NCBI GenBank assembly: GCA_937983075.1 | Contig: CALKAQ010000030.1 | Coordinates: 1 to 46,292 of the forward strand | Direction: 5' to 3' | DNA length: 46,292 nt | DNA from: an uncultured bacterium | GTDB lineage: Bacteria > Bacillota > Limnochordia > DTU080 > JAAYLA01 | Shown: in pieces, positions 1 to 7,015 of the stretch | Position numbering within the stretch: position 1 is the first letter of the stretch | How the letters are laid out: every line of letters starts with the position of its first letter | The notes under the pieces: model-generated | The model's input: only the letters and a program-made list of their open reading frames with translations | The model's database searches: none | Told to the model about the DNA's origin: nothing | Made by a program: the position numbers and the translations under genes

Positions 1-476
1 GAGAGAACGTTGACATCGGATGCGATTTGAAAGGTGTAGGGACTGCTGGTAATAGGAGCCCCATTTTTTACAGGAAACAACGTGTCGATGATCCCGCTGC
101 CCGACCACAAGATGAAAAGCGCAACACATGCCAGCGCCAAGATCGGAGCTGCTGCACGCCACGAGCTCGGCCGGCGAAGCGGTCGGCTGCGGCGGCGTAA
201 CGTGGCGAGCGGACCGACGGTTTCCGGGCCGGCAGCGGCGTTTCGGGCAAACAGCGTTTCACCAACCTCAGCCATGACACGGTCAACGAAGACCGAGCGC
301 ACCGCCGCGTGGTCGAGAGGGGTCTGCTTCACGGCGAAGATCGTCGCCTCCAGGCCAGCCAAATCGTATTGGCAGCTCGGACACGTTTCGAGGTGCGATG
401 TCATATTTGCCGATCGGTCGTCAAGCAAATAATCCTGCCATTGTCTTTCGGAGTATTTTCCGCATCCGATCTTCAT
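1..476 (-). CDS. Zinc-binding anti-sigma factor (partial, runs off window)
   Basis: The N-terminal 158 residues are visible; the 3' end lies outside the window. The start overlaps the stop of the upstream sigma gene as ATGA (473-476), which indicates translational coupling. The protein begins MKIGCGKYSE and carries the zinc anti-sigma signature H28-x3-C32-x2-C35, with C5 as a possible extra ligand. A basic stretch (residues about 94-106) precedes one membrane segment at about 107-126, so the zinc domain should be cytoplasmic and the unseen C-terminus extracytoplasmic. By family knowledge it would hold the neighbouring ECF sigma factor inactive at the membrane until an envelope signal releases it. 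The extracytoplasmic sensor part cannot be judged. Confidence 0.8.
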   Translation of the reverse strand, partial: MKIGCGKYSERQWQDYLLDDRSANMTSHLETCPSCQYDLAGLEATIFAVKQTPLDHAAVRSVFVDRVMAEVGETLFARNAAAGPETVGPLATLRRRSRPLRRPSSWRAAAPILALACVALFILWSGSGIIDTLFPVKNGAPITSSPYTFQIASDVNVL

Positions 477-1216
477 GACCCTCTCGCCTCCTCTCGCCGA
501 CTTGTTCCTGTTTCCCGCTCTTCCACGTAAGCCCGCAATTTCCGAATCCCGTCAAAGATGCGCTTTTTCACCGTGCCAACCTGAACTCCGGTAATTTCGG
601 CGATTCGCTCTTGTTTATACCCCATGACATAAAATAAGACGACCGCCTCCCGCTGCTCCGGAGTGAGGGGGGCCTGCTCCAGTCCTTCCTGCACCAAGGC
701 TTTTCGTTCATCCTCGATCAGCCGTTCAATCGCCGGCGGTTCCGTGCTGACGACAATGGGTTCGAGCGGCTCCTCGTCATCATGCCGCACGAGCGGATGG
801 AGCCGGCGTTTTTGTTCCCGCCACCGTTTGCGCAGCAAGCTGCGCACTTCGTTTTGAGCGATGGCAAACAACCAGGTGGAGAAGCGCACTCTACGGCCAA
901 ACCGCCCTCGTCCACGAAAGGAATCGAGCTGCTTCAGCATCGTGCAGCATGTCGTGTGGGTAATTTCCCAGGCGTCTTCGGCAATTTGCTCGTTGAGATG
1001 CGTCGCTGACGCCAACGTATCCGTCAAGTAGCCGCCGGCTGCTTTACGTTGATGCAACATTTGCATGACGGCAGGATGCAAGAAGGCCATGGCAGCCTCG
1101 ACAAGACGGCGAGTAGCTTCTTGGTCGCCCCGTCGGACGGCGTCAATCAGAGGAAAGATTTGATCGGAGCCGAGAACATCGGTTTCCCGCTCTTGTTGGC
1201 CACGGGCGCCTGCCAC
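473..1216 (-). CDS. RNA polymerase sigma factor, ECF subfamily
   Basis: This 247-residue protein has a region 2 (AEDAWEITHTTCCTML, then FSTWLFAIAQNEV) and a region 4 helix-turn-helix (LTPEQREAVVLFYVMGYKQ, then TGVQVGTVKKRI), joined by a linker, with no regions 1 or 3. I place the start at GTG 1216 because GGAGGA lies six bases upstream; the frame stays open further upstream without a better site. It is somewhat longer than a typical ECF factor of about 190 residues, because of an N-terminal tail and an insertion after helix 1 of region 2. It is coupled to an anti-sigma gene and divergent from two exported proteins, which are natural candidates for its regulon. I could not identify an ECF-type promoter with confidence. 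Confidence 0.88.
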   Translation of the reverse strand: MAGARGQQERETDVLGSDQIFPLIDAVRRGDQEATRRLVEAAMAFLHPAVMQMLHQRKAAGGYLTDTLASATHLNEQIAEDAWEITHTTCCTMLKQLDSFRGRGRFGRRVRFSTWLFAIAQNEVRSLLRKRWREQKRRLHPLVRHDDEEPLEPIVVSTEPPAIERLIEDERKALVQEGLEQAPLTPEQREAVVLFYVMGYKQERIAEITGVQVGTVKKRIFDGIRKLRAYVEERETGTSRREEARGS

Positions 1217-1486
1217 ATCATCTCCTCCATTATGTTGGATGCCGCGGGGGATCAAAAGTTACTGCCCGCCGCCGCCACAATTTCATATACTTCGCTGCCC
1301 CATTTCGACAGGCGGGTGGATCGGTCCTGCGCGCCAGACCGTGGGGGAAGGCATTCCCAGCCGCCGGTTTCACCGCCATAAAAAAAGATGACAATCTCGG
1401 TAACCTTTGGCGCGTCATGGACTCTAATAAGACAGACGGCGGGTGATGAACCGTTCGTCTGCCACATCAGCGAGGAGGGAATGTCC

Positions 1487-2158
1487 ATGCTGCGCCATTC
1501 AACCGGTCGTTTGGTCATCTTGACGTTGTTGGGACTGCTCGTGTTTTCAGCTGCCGCTTTGGCCGCTCCGCCGCCGTGGACGCCGCCCGGCAGGTCGCTC
1601 GGACAACAAGTTTGGTGGGCAATGTTCGATCTGGAGCAGGGCACCACTTACACATACGATCTGGAGGCGCTGAACCGGAACCGTGTGAGCGTACGAGGAC
1701 AATTGAGCTTCACGCCGCTGGCGGACGGGACGATTCGTTTTTGGTATGACGTCGGCGCCATTAGCGGCCACGGTACGGCTCCTGCCGATCCGCAGGCGCT
1801 GGCGGGTGCGGTGCTGCTGTCTGCCGTGTCGCAGGCAGGACGGGCGAACGTCGAAACGCTGCAGGCGTTGGCAGCTCCGTTCTATTGGGTAAACTGGCTC
1901 GATCAGCTTTACAATGCACGCTTCCGAAACGGCATCGTATGGGAGGAATTCACCAGCCCGCCGACCCGCTTCGAGGCACAGCAGACGTGGCCGTTCGGCA
2001 CGGCATATGAAGGAAAATTCACCGTCGGGCGTGAGACGGTGGCTCGCATGTGGCTCGATTTGTGGGAGCCTTTGCCGGAACGCATTGTCGTTTTCGATGG
2101 CCGTTGGGAATTCAGCGCACAGCTGACGAGCGCGCCGCAGGGCCCGTTACTTCGGTAA
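1487..2158 (+). CDS. Secreted protein of unknown function
   Basis: The 223-residue product starts with a classic Sec signal peptide (MLRHSTGRLVILTLLGLLVF..., probable cleavage after ALA near residue 25). AGGAGG (1473-1478) lies eight bases before the chosen ATG at 1487; an in-frame ATG at 1481 is too close to it. The mature part is rich in W, T and beta-type segments and has no catalytic motif that I recognise. Its stop codon lies inside the ribosome binding site of the following lipoprotein gene, so the two are co-transcribed and probably work together outside the membrane. It could be a sensor input or target of the divergent ECF sigma factor; that is inference only. Confidence 0.7.
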   Translation: MLRHSTGRLVILTLLGLLVFSAAALAAPPPWTPPGRSLGQQVWWAMFDLEQGTTYTYDLEALNRNRVSVRGQLSFTPLADGTIRFWYDVGAISGHGTAPADPQALAGAVLLSAVSQAGRANVETLQALAAPFYWVNWLDQLYNARFRNGIVWEEFTSPPTRFEAQQTWPFGTAYEGKFTVGRETVARMWLDLWEPLPERIVVFDGRWEFSAQLTSAPQGPLLR

Positions 2159-2172
2159 GGAGCGTGATCGGA

Positions 2173-3258
2173 ATGTCCAGTCAACGAATGCAGCGCACGG
2201 TTCCGAGATGGTTTAGGCTCGTAGCCATCATGGTCGTCATGGCCGTCGCGGCAGGATGTTCGGTCAGTGGGAGGATCGAAATCCCCGGCGGTCCAGGCGG
2301 CCACGGCTATGACGTGTTCGGTCAGGTGTATTTGCGTACGACCAATTTGCCGATCGTCGATGCCACGTTGACCTTTGAAGGACCGGTTACACGCACGGCG
2401 CGTACGAACCGCCAAGGCAAGTTTTCGGTTCGACTGCCGGCGGGCAATTACCGCGTTACCATGCATACGGTCCACGGCACGTACAGCCGCTATGAGTACA
2501 TCAGCAAGGATGCGAGAATGGATTGGCCGATTACGCCTTCATGGAACTTCGACAGCAATTTGTTCTACGAAATCAGCGGACTGTATCGGGTGTTTGCCTA
2601 TCCGAACGGGGAAATTGACTGGACGTACGGCGAAATCATTCGCTGGGAGCAGCCACGGGTCAACGTGTATTTTTCCTTCGGCCAATCGGATCCGCAGTTG
2701 GCCAATAAATATTGGAATGTCGTTGTCGCATGGCGATCGATTTTGAATGACCTGGTTGCGTTTCGCCAAGTCAGTTCTCCCAGTCAGGCCGACGTGATTG
2801 TCGAATTGGTGCCGGCGTATTCTCTGGGACAAAATGTAGCCGTCTTGTCGACCAGCACGTATGAAAACGGTGCACTGCGTCAAGTGAGCGTCAAAATCGA
2901 TGTGCGTTTTGCGGACGACATGAACCTTTGGACGCATGAGTGGGCTCGGGCGATGGGGATGAGCTACGTGTCCGACAGGTACTCGGTACTTTATCCGTAC
3001 TACGTGGCGGGCCAGCGCAATCAGCTCAATCTCGCCGAACGCAATCACGCACGTCTGGTGTACGATTTGCCGTCCGGGCTCCGGCTCAAATCGACGCTTG
3101 GCCCCATGGCCATCGATCCGGCCGCGGAAAACGACGAGCCGATTGAATTGGTGGAAGAAGATTTGCGGAGCGGTTACCGAGGCCACATGGTGATGGACGA
3201 CGGGCTCGTGCTGGAGCTGACGGAATCGGAAGCTCGAAGCTACTTCATGTTGCGATAG
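2173..3258 (+). CDS. Lipoprotein with carboxypeptidase-regulatory-like domain and degenerate matrixin-like domain
   Basis: The 361-residue product begins with a basic n-region and hydrophobic stretch ending in a lipobox (VAAGC, Cys about 29), so it should be a lipid-anchored surface protein. Residues about 45-100 look like a carboxypeptidase-regulatory-like beta-sandwich (GQVYLRTTNLPIVDATLTF, TNRQGKFSVRLPAGNYRV). Residues about 175-280 resemble a matrixin (M10) catalytic domain. However, the zinc motif HExxHxxGxxH reads H255-E-W-A-R259-A-M-G-M-S-Y265, so the second and third histidines are Arg and Tyr, and the Met-turn (normally I-M-Y-P-Y-Y) reads VLYPYY. It should therefore not bind catalytic zinc normally. 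Start ATG 2173 follows AAGGAG by 10 bases. Confidence 0.75.
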   Translation: MSSQRMQRTVPRWFRLVAIMVVMAVAAGCSVSGRIEIPGGPGGHGYDVFGQVYLRTTNLPIVDATLTFEGPVTRTARTNRQGKFSVRLPAGNYRVTMHTVHGTYSRYEYISKDARMDWPITPSWNFDSNLFYEISGLYRVFAYPNGEIDWTYGEIIRWEQPRVNVYFSFGQSDPQLANKYWNVVVAWRSILNDLVAFRQVSSPSQADVIVELVPAYSLGQNVAVLSTSTYENGALRQVSVKIDVRFADDMNLWTHEWARAMGMSYVSDRYSVLYPYYVAGQRNQLNLAERNHARLVYDLPSGLRLKSTLGPMAIDPAAENDEPIELVEEDLRSGYRGHMVMDDGLVLELTESEARSYFMLR

Positions 3259-3268
3259 CGAGGCCGAT

Positions 3269-3314
3269 CATCCGGGCGTCGCCTTCTTAGAGCTTGCGGG
3301 CGCACGCCCGGATG
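3269..3314 (+). repeat. 11-bp inverted repeat after lipoprotein gene
   Basis: CATCCGGGCGT (3269-3279) pairs perfectly with ACGCCCGGATG (3304-3314) across a 24-base gap, eleven bases after the lipoprotein stop. There is no T tract, so it is at best a weak or factor-assisted terminator or an mRNA-stabilising stem. Confidence 0.45.
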
Positions 3315-3367
3315 CACGCGCATATGATGGCAAGTGGTGCCAAACCCATTGGAGAGGAGGGGCAGCG

Positions 3368-3493
3368 ATGCGGTACCATCCCTCCCTTGTGCCATCGTCA
3401 TGCGACATCCGCCCGACCATATGGGGATGCGGTCTCGCTTTGGCGGGCTGGGCCGTGCTCGTGGCATGGATTTATACACTGGTGACCCGTTGA
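3368..3493 (+). CDS. Small single-pass membrane protein (41 aa)
   Basis: A 41-codon open frame starts at ATG 3368, seven to ten bases after a strong purine-rich ribosome binding site (GGAGAGGAGGGG, about 3350-3361). The product begins MRYHPSLVPSSCDIRPTIWG and then has one membrane helix rich in A, L, V and W (residues about 18-39), ending in VTR. Two cysteines (12 and 21) flank the helix start. The strong binding site and well-formed hydrophobic helix make it likely to be a real small protein rather than chance. It follows the lipoprotein gene by 109 bases on the same strand and converges with the SDR gene. Function unknown. Confidence 0.5.
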   Translation: MRYHPSLVPSSCDIRPTIWGCGLALAGWAVLVAWIYTLVTR

Positions 3494-3527
3494 CTCGTTG
3501 GAAAGGCGGCACGCCGCGGGGCGGTGG

Positions 3528-4322
3528 CTACCAAACCGTCGCTCCGCCTTCCACGGGCAGCACGGCGCCGGTAATGAAAGCCGATTCGTCGCTGGCCAAA
3601 AATACGGCTGCCCAAGCGATGTCATCGGGGCGGCCCAAGCGGCCCAGCGGATGACGGTCGATCAACGCCTGCTGAGTGGACGAGACGCTCGTCAAATCGG
3701 CGGTCATGGGCGTTTCAATCCAGCCCGGCGCGATCGCGTTGGCACGAATGCGACGCGGGGCGTAGCTGATGGCCATGGCCTTCGTTAGAGCGATCAGTCC
3801 GCCTTTGGCTGCAATGTACGCGTGTGTGTCGTGTGGAGGAGGCGGAATGGCCAACGCGTCATCCGAAGCGATATGGATAACGCTGCCGCCGTTCTCGAAC
3901 ATCAGTGGGACGAGATGGTGACAGACCAGGTAGGCACCGGTCAAGTTGACGTCGATGACCCGTTTCCATGTCGCTTCGCTGCATTCTGTGACCGGTCCGT
4001 CGCCGAGCGGACGGCCGCTGATGCCGGCGACGTGGGTGAGAATATCGATGGAACCCCAGCTTCGTTTGAGTTCCGCAGCGATAGCCTCCATGTCCGAACC
4101 ACGCGTGATATCGCCTTCCACAAAGCGCACGTCGTAACCGGCAGCGCACATCTCGTCTGCGACCCGGATGCCGCCCTGCACGTCGACATCGACAATCATC
4201 ACTTGAGCTCCGGCCTCGGCAAACCGTCGGCTGATGGCCGAGCCGATGCCGCCTGCACCGCCGGTCACCACGGCGCGCTTCCCGCCTAAACGTTTGCTCG
4301 CGTTTTCTTTCTCGCGTATCAC
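3528..4322 (-). CDS. SDR family NAD(P)-dependent oxidoreductase
   Basis: A classical short-chain dehydrogenase of 264 residues: cofactor motif TGGAGGIG near the N-terminus, Asp-rich acceptor end of beta-2 (MIVDVDVQGG, suggesting NAD preference), active-site Ser in HIASDD, and Y-x3-K as YIAAK, followed by the usual PGWIETPM and ITGAVLPVEGG segments. The start is set at GTG 4322, eight bases after GGAGGG; longer in-frame starts lack a ribosome binding site. Substrate cannot be told from sequence. It is divergent from the ridA-lipL pair, sharing a 176-base intergenic region, and is the only member of its strand unit that I can see. Confidence 0.88.
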   Translation of the reverse strand: MIREKENASKRLGGKRAVVTGGAGGIGSAISRRFAEAGAQVMIVDVDVQGGIRVADEMCAAGYDVRFVEGDITRGSDMEAIAAELKRSWGSIDILTHVAGISGRPLGDGPVTECSEATWKRVIDVNLTGAYLVCHHLVPLMFENGGSVIHIASDDALAIPPPPHDTHAYIAAKGGLIALTKAMAISYAPRRIRANAIAPGWIETPMTADLTSVSSTQQALIDRHPLGRLGRPDDIAWAAVFLASDESAFITGAVLPVEGGATVW

Positions 4323-4498
4323 GATGCATTCCCTCCCATACCGCCCGACCGTTTCGACAAGGCGGCTGCCGATTCCCCCTTTGGCGATGTTCCGGGGCGG
4401 AACCGTCCCGGCTCTCCTGCAGGAGATTCCGCTTGGGATGCCCAAATTGTTTGAAGCCGCTCGAATTTGAAACGAAGCGCAGTCTGGAGGGCAAGCAT

Positions 4499-4975
4499 AT
4501 GGAAGCAAGCAGCGGACAGATTGAAGCCAAATTGGCAGCGTTGGGCTGCCGTCTGCCCGACGTTCCGGCGCCGGTCGGAGCGTATGTACCGGCCGTTCGG
4601 ACCGGAAACTTGGTGTTCCTTTCCGGCCAAGGACCGTTCCGCGACGGGGGAGCGGAGTACGCAGGCAAAGTCGGCTCCGACTTTACGGTGGAAGAAGCGT
4701 ACGAAATCGCCCGCCAAGTGGCGTTGCGGGCATTGGCCGTTTTGAAGCAAGAAATCGGGACTTTGGACAAAGTGCGGCGCATTGTCAAACTCGTCGGTTG
4801 GGTGAACAGTGCGCCCGGGTTCACGCAGCAGCCCAAAGTCATCAACGGAGCGTCCGACTTATTGCACGAAGTGTTCGGGGAACGGGGCCAACACGCTCGC
4901 AGCGCCGTCGGAGCAGCGGAGCTCCCGTTGAACATTCCCGTCGAAATTGAAATGGTGGTTGAAGTCGAACCGTGA
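4499..4975 (+). CDS. RidA/YjgF-family protein
   Basis: The 158-residue product belongs to the longer RidA subfamily: PAPVGAYVPAVRTGNLVFLSG at the N-terminal strand pair and GQHARSAVGAAELPLNIPVE near the C-terminus, containing the conserved arginine that binds the carboxylate of imine substrates. Canonical RidA hydrolyses reactive enamine/imine intermediates from PLP enzymes; members of this longer subfamily are not all proven to do so. Start ATG 4499 has GGAGGG seven bases upstream. Its stop overlaps the next start (GTGA, 4972-4975), so it is translationally coupled to the LipL-like gene. No signal peptide; cytoplasmic. Confidence 0.85.
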   Translation: MEASSGQIEAKLAALGCRLPDVPAPVGAYVPAVRTGNLVFLSGQGPFRDGGAEYAGKVGSDFTVEEAYEIARQVALRALAVLKQEIGTLDKVRRIVKLVGWVNSAPGFTQQPKVINGASDLLHEVFGERGQHARSAVGAAELPLNIPVEIEMVVEVEP

Positions 4976-5781
4976 ATGAAGCATGGGGCAAAAAAGAGTT
5001 GTCAGCAGAGGTGGGGCGGGAGGAAACGATTCATCTGATCGTTCAGCGCGATGAACCTGCCGATCCGGCCGCAGGGGTCAATCAAGACGAACTGCTGCTC
5101 GACATAGCGGCGGGCCGAGGGCAAGGTCAAGTCCAAGGGCCGGCCGAGCCGGCGGTCCCAGCTAATGCCATCTACTTGCGCTTTTGGACCAACCGTCCGT
5201 GCATCGTCATCGGCCGAGGGTATGCGCGCCGGCTGCCCCGTCTTGTGGAGCGAGTCGGTGAACTGCCCGTACTCATCCGTGCGAGCGGCGGTGAAGTGGT
5301 GATACACGCACCCGGCGTTCTCAACGTCGCGGTTGCGCTGCCGACGTCGGTGTGGACGGGTTCCATCGATGAAGCATTTGCCGTGTTCGCCGACGGTATC
5401 GTCTTAGGTTTGCGGGAGCTGGGTGTGGCTGCCGAAGTGCGGGAGATTCCTGATTCCTATTGTCCGGGGCGCTACGATATAGCCATCCAAGGCAAGAAAA
5501 TCATGGGCACGAGTCAGAGGCGGACCCGGGAGGCCTTGCTCGTCCACGGATCGTTGAACGTCGCCGTCGAGCCCGAATGGATCGCTGACCATTTGCAGGC
5601 GTTTTATCGCGCCGCGCACGTGAATACGCGCGTGGACGTCCGTCGCATCAGCTCATTGCACAAGTGGACGGCAGATGTCGATTCCGAAGCGGTGGAGCAG
5701 GCGTTGATTGCGGGTGTGCGCTCCGCTTGGTCGGAGCGTGTAGGGCGGCACATCGTGACTTTGCCGCCGGGTGCCAGGTAG
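4972..5781 (+). CDS. lipL: LipL-like octanoyl/lipoyl amidotransferase (biotin/lipoyl ligase fold)
   Basis: The 269-residue protein has the BPL/LplA/LipB fold signature RASGGEVVIHAPGVLNVAV and, later, SYCPGRYDIAIQGKKIMGTS followed by QRR. In Bacillus the Cys of the CPG-x-YD block is the acyl-accepting residue of LipL and the Lys of GKK is the conserved fold lysine. LipL moves octanoyl groups from GcvH to the E2 subunits of 2-oxoacid dehydrogenases. The assignment to LipL rather than LipM rests on the CPG-x-YD and SQRR blocks recalled from family knowledge. Start is GTG 4972, overlapping ridA by four bases. The N-terminal 50 residues are variable and Gly/Pro-rich. Confidence 0.65.
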   Translation: MNEAWGKKELSAEVGREETIHLIVQRDEPADPAAGVNQDELLLDIAAGRGQGQVQGPAEPAVPANAIYLRFWTNRPCIVIGRGYARRLPRLVERVGELPVLIRASGGEVVIHAPGVLNVAVALPTSVWTGSIDEAFAVFADGIVLGLRELGVAAEVREIPDSYCPGRYDIAIQGKKIMGTSQRRTREALLVHGSLNVAVEPEWIADHLQAFYRAAHVNTRVDVRRISSLHKWTADVDSEAVEQALIAGVRSAWSERVGRHIVTLPPGAR

Positions 5782-5787
5782 CGGAGA

Positions 5788-6834
5788 TCAGCCGACCAAG
5801 GCGATGTCCCGCGGTTTTATGCTGAGCCGGACGATGTCGTCGGGCTGAACGTTTTGGTCGGGATCAAGATGCATGACGAAGTGGCGTTCCCCTTCGCCCA
5901 ATGGAATGGCGACCACCGTCTCAATGGTCGTCCCTTCGAATACCGTCGACACCACCCGCCCCGTGATAGTGCCTTCGGGGTCGAGGCAGAGGCAGCGCGG
6001 CGAGAGGCAGACGGTCACTTCGTCGCCTTGCTGGACCGAAGTGACGGAACAAGGCAAGGTGCCCAATTCGGTGGCGATGCACCCTTCGGTCGCGAGAAAG
6101 CGCCCGCGCAGCATATTGCTGTGGCCGACGAATGAAGCGACAAATTCATTGGCGGGGCGTGTGTACAGTTCTTTGGCCGTTCCAACCTGCAGCAGCTGCC
6201 CCTGGTTCATCACAGCAACGCGGTCGGCGACGACGAAAGCGTCTTTTTGGTCGTGCGTGACGAGGATGGCCGTGCTGCCGACAGACTTCAGAATTCTACG
6301 AATTTGGTCGCGCATCTGCTGACGCAGGGAGGCATCCAAGTTGCTGAACGGTTCGTCGAGCAAAATCACGGCCGGATCGGGCGCCATCGCTCGGGCCAGC
6401 GCGACGCGCTGCTGCTGTCCGCCCGACAATTCGTACGGATAGCGCTTGCCCAAACCTTGCAGCCCAACCTGCTCCAGGAGCTCGGCAGTTCGTTGGGCGC
6501 GCTGTCGCCGGCTCAGGCGGTTGAGGCCAAAGGCGACGTTTTGCTCGACGGTGAGGTGGGGAAACAGGGCGTAGTCTTGAAACACCATGCCGACGCCGCG
6601 TTGTTCCGGAGGCGTCATATGCGACGGCGATGCCACCACCCGACCGTCAATTTCGATGGTGCCTTCATCGGGCCGCTCGAATCCCGCGATGAGCCGCAGC
6701 ATGGTACTTTTGCCGCAGCCGCTCGGGCCCAGAAGCGCCATGATTTCACCTTTGGCGAGATCGAGCGAAACTTGGTTTACGGCCCGCACCGTGCCGAAAT
6801 CTTTGGATACCATGGACAGTCTGACGAGGGGCAC
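5788..6834 (-). CDS. ABC transporter ATP-binding protein, ferric-iron (FbpC-like) type
   Basis: A 348-residue ABC ATPase with Walker A (GPSGCGKST), Q-loop (FQDYALFPH), signature LSGGQQQR, Walker B (VILLDEP) followed by FSNLDASLR, and H-loop VTHDQ; a C-terminal TOBE-like regulatory domain occupies residues about 240-348. The FSNLDASLR and GHSNMLRGRF blocks are typical of Fe(3+) importers (FbpC) and their relatives. No permease or binding protein is next to it, so it is an orphan subunit here. Start GTG 6834 is seven bases after GGAGGT. The DtxR-like operator just upstream supports an iron-related role over polyamine or sulfate uptake. Confidence 0.82.
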   Translation of the reverse strand: MPLVRLSMVSKDFGTVRAVNQVSLDLAKGEIMALLGPSGCGKSTMLRLIAGFERPDEGTIEIDGRVVASPSHMTPPEQRGVGMVFQDYALFPHLTVEQNVAFGLNRLSRRQRAQRTAELLEQVGLQGLGKRYPYELSGGQQQRVALARAMAPDPAVILLDEPFSNLDASLRQQMRDQIRRILKSVGSTAILVTHDQKDAFVVADRVAVMNQGQLLQVGTAKELYTRPANEFVASFVGHSNMLRGRFLATEGCIATELGTLPCSVTSVQQGDEVTVCLSPRCLCLDPEGTITGRVVSTVFEGTTIETVVAIPLGEGERHFVMHLDPDQNVQPDDIVRLSIKPRDIALVG

Positions 6835-6869
6835 CCGCCTCACCTCCGTTCCCTTGCCCTGCATATGCT

Positions 6870-6887
6870 TTTTAGGGTGGCCTAAAA
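6870..6887. promoter_or_regulatory. DtxR/IdeR-like operator
   Basis: TTTTAGG-GTGG-CCTAAAA is a perfect 7-bp inverted repeat with a 4-base spacer. It contains the TTAGG-N4-CCTAA core of the DtxR/IdeR box (known consensus TTAGGTTAGSCTAACCTAA). It sits just downstream of the predicted start point of the ABC ATPase gene, and an IdeR-like regulator is encoded 0.6 kb away. Binding is inferred. Confidence 0.6.
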
Positions 6888-6896
6888 GTCATCTTT

Positions 6897-6925
6897 ACCC
6901 TATCATCCTTATCCTGATCTGTCAA
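6897..6925 (-). promoter_or_regulatory. Promoter of the ABC ATPase gene
   Basis: On the minus strand TTGACA (6920-6925) is followed after 17 bases by TAGGGT (6897-6902), a perfect -35 with a poor -10. The expected start point near 6890 places the DtxR-like operator immediately downstream. Confidence 0.45.
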
Positions 6926-6944
6926 TGTGAGGGAAGCGGTGCAT

Positions 6945-6973
6945 TTGACGTCAATCGAGTTTGATAATATACT
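6945..6973 (+). promoter_or_regulatory. Promoter of the fur-ideR operon
   Basis: TTGACG (6945-6950), 17 bases, TATACT (6968-6973): a near-consensus sigma-A promoter. The start point would be near 6980, inside the inverted repeat described next, 35 bases before the Fur-family start codon. Confidence 0.65.
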
Positions 6974-6979
6974 GGGTAG

Positions 6980-7002
6980 TAGTTAACAATCGTTGTTGAT
7001 TA
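6980..7002. promoter_or_regulatory. Inverted-repeat operator overlapping the start point (Fur/PerR-like)
   Basis: TAGTTAACAA (6980-6989) and TTGTTGATTA (6993-7002) form a 10-bp inverted repeat with 8 matches around a 3-base centre; the inner AACAA/TTGTT is perfect. Its position over the start point of a Fur-family gene suggests autoregulation. It does not match the classic Fur or Per box closely. Confidence 0.45.
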
Positions 7003-7015
7003 GGGGGCCCGAAAG

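Noticed and set aside
1217..1486. GGTAACCTTT (1399-1408) as an ECF-type -35 upstream of the secreted protein gene
   Set aside because: It resembles ECF -35 elements, but no matching CGTC-type -10 occurs at 16-17 bases, so I did not call a promoter.
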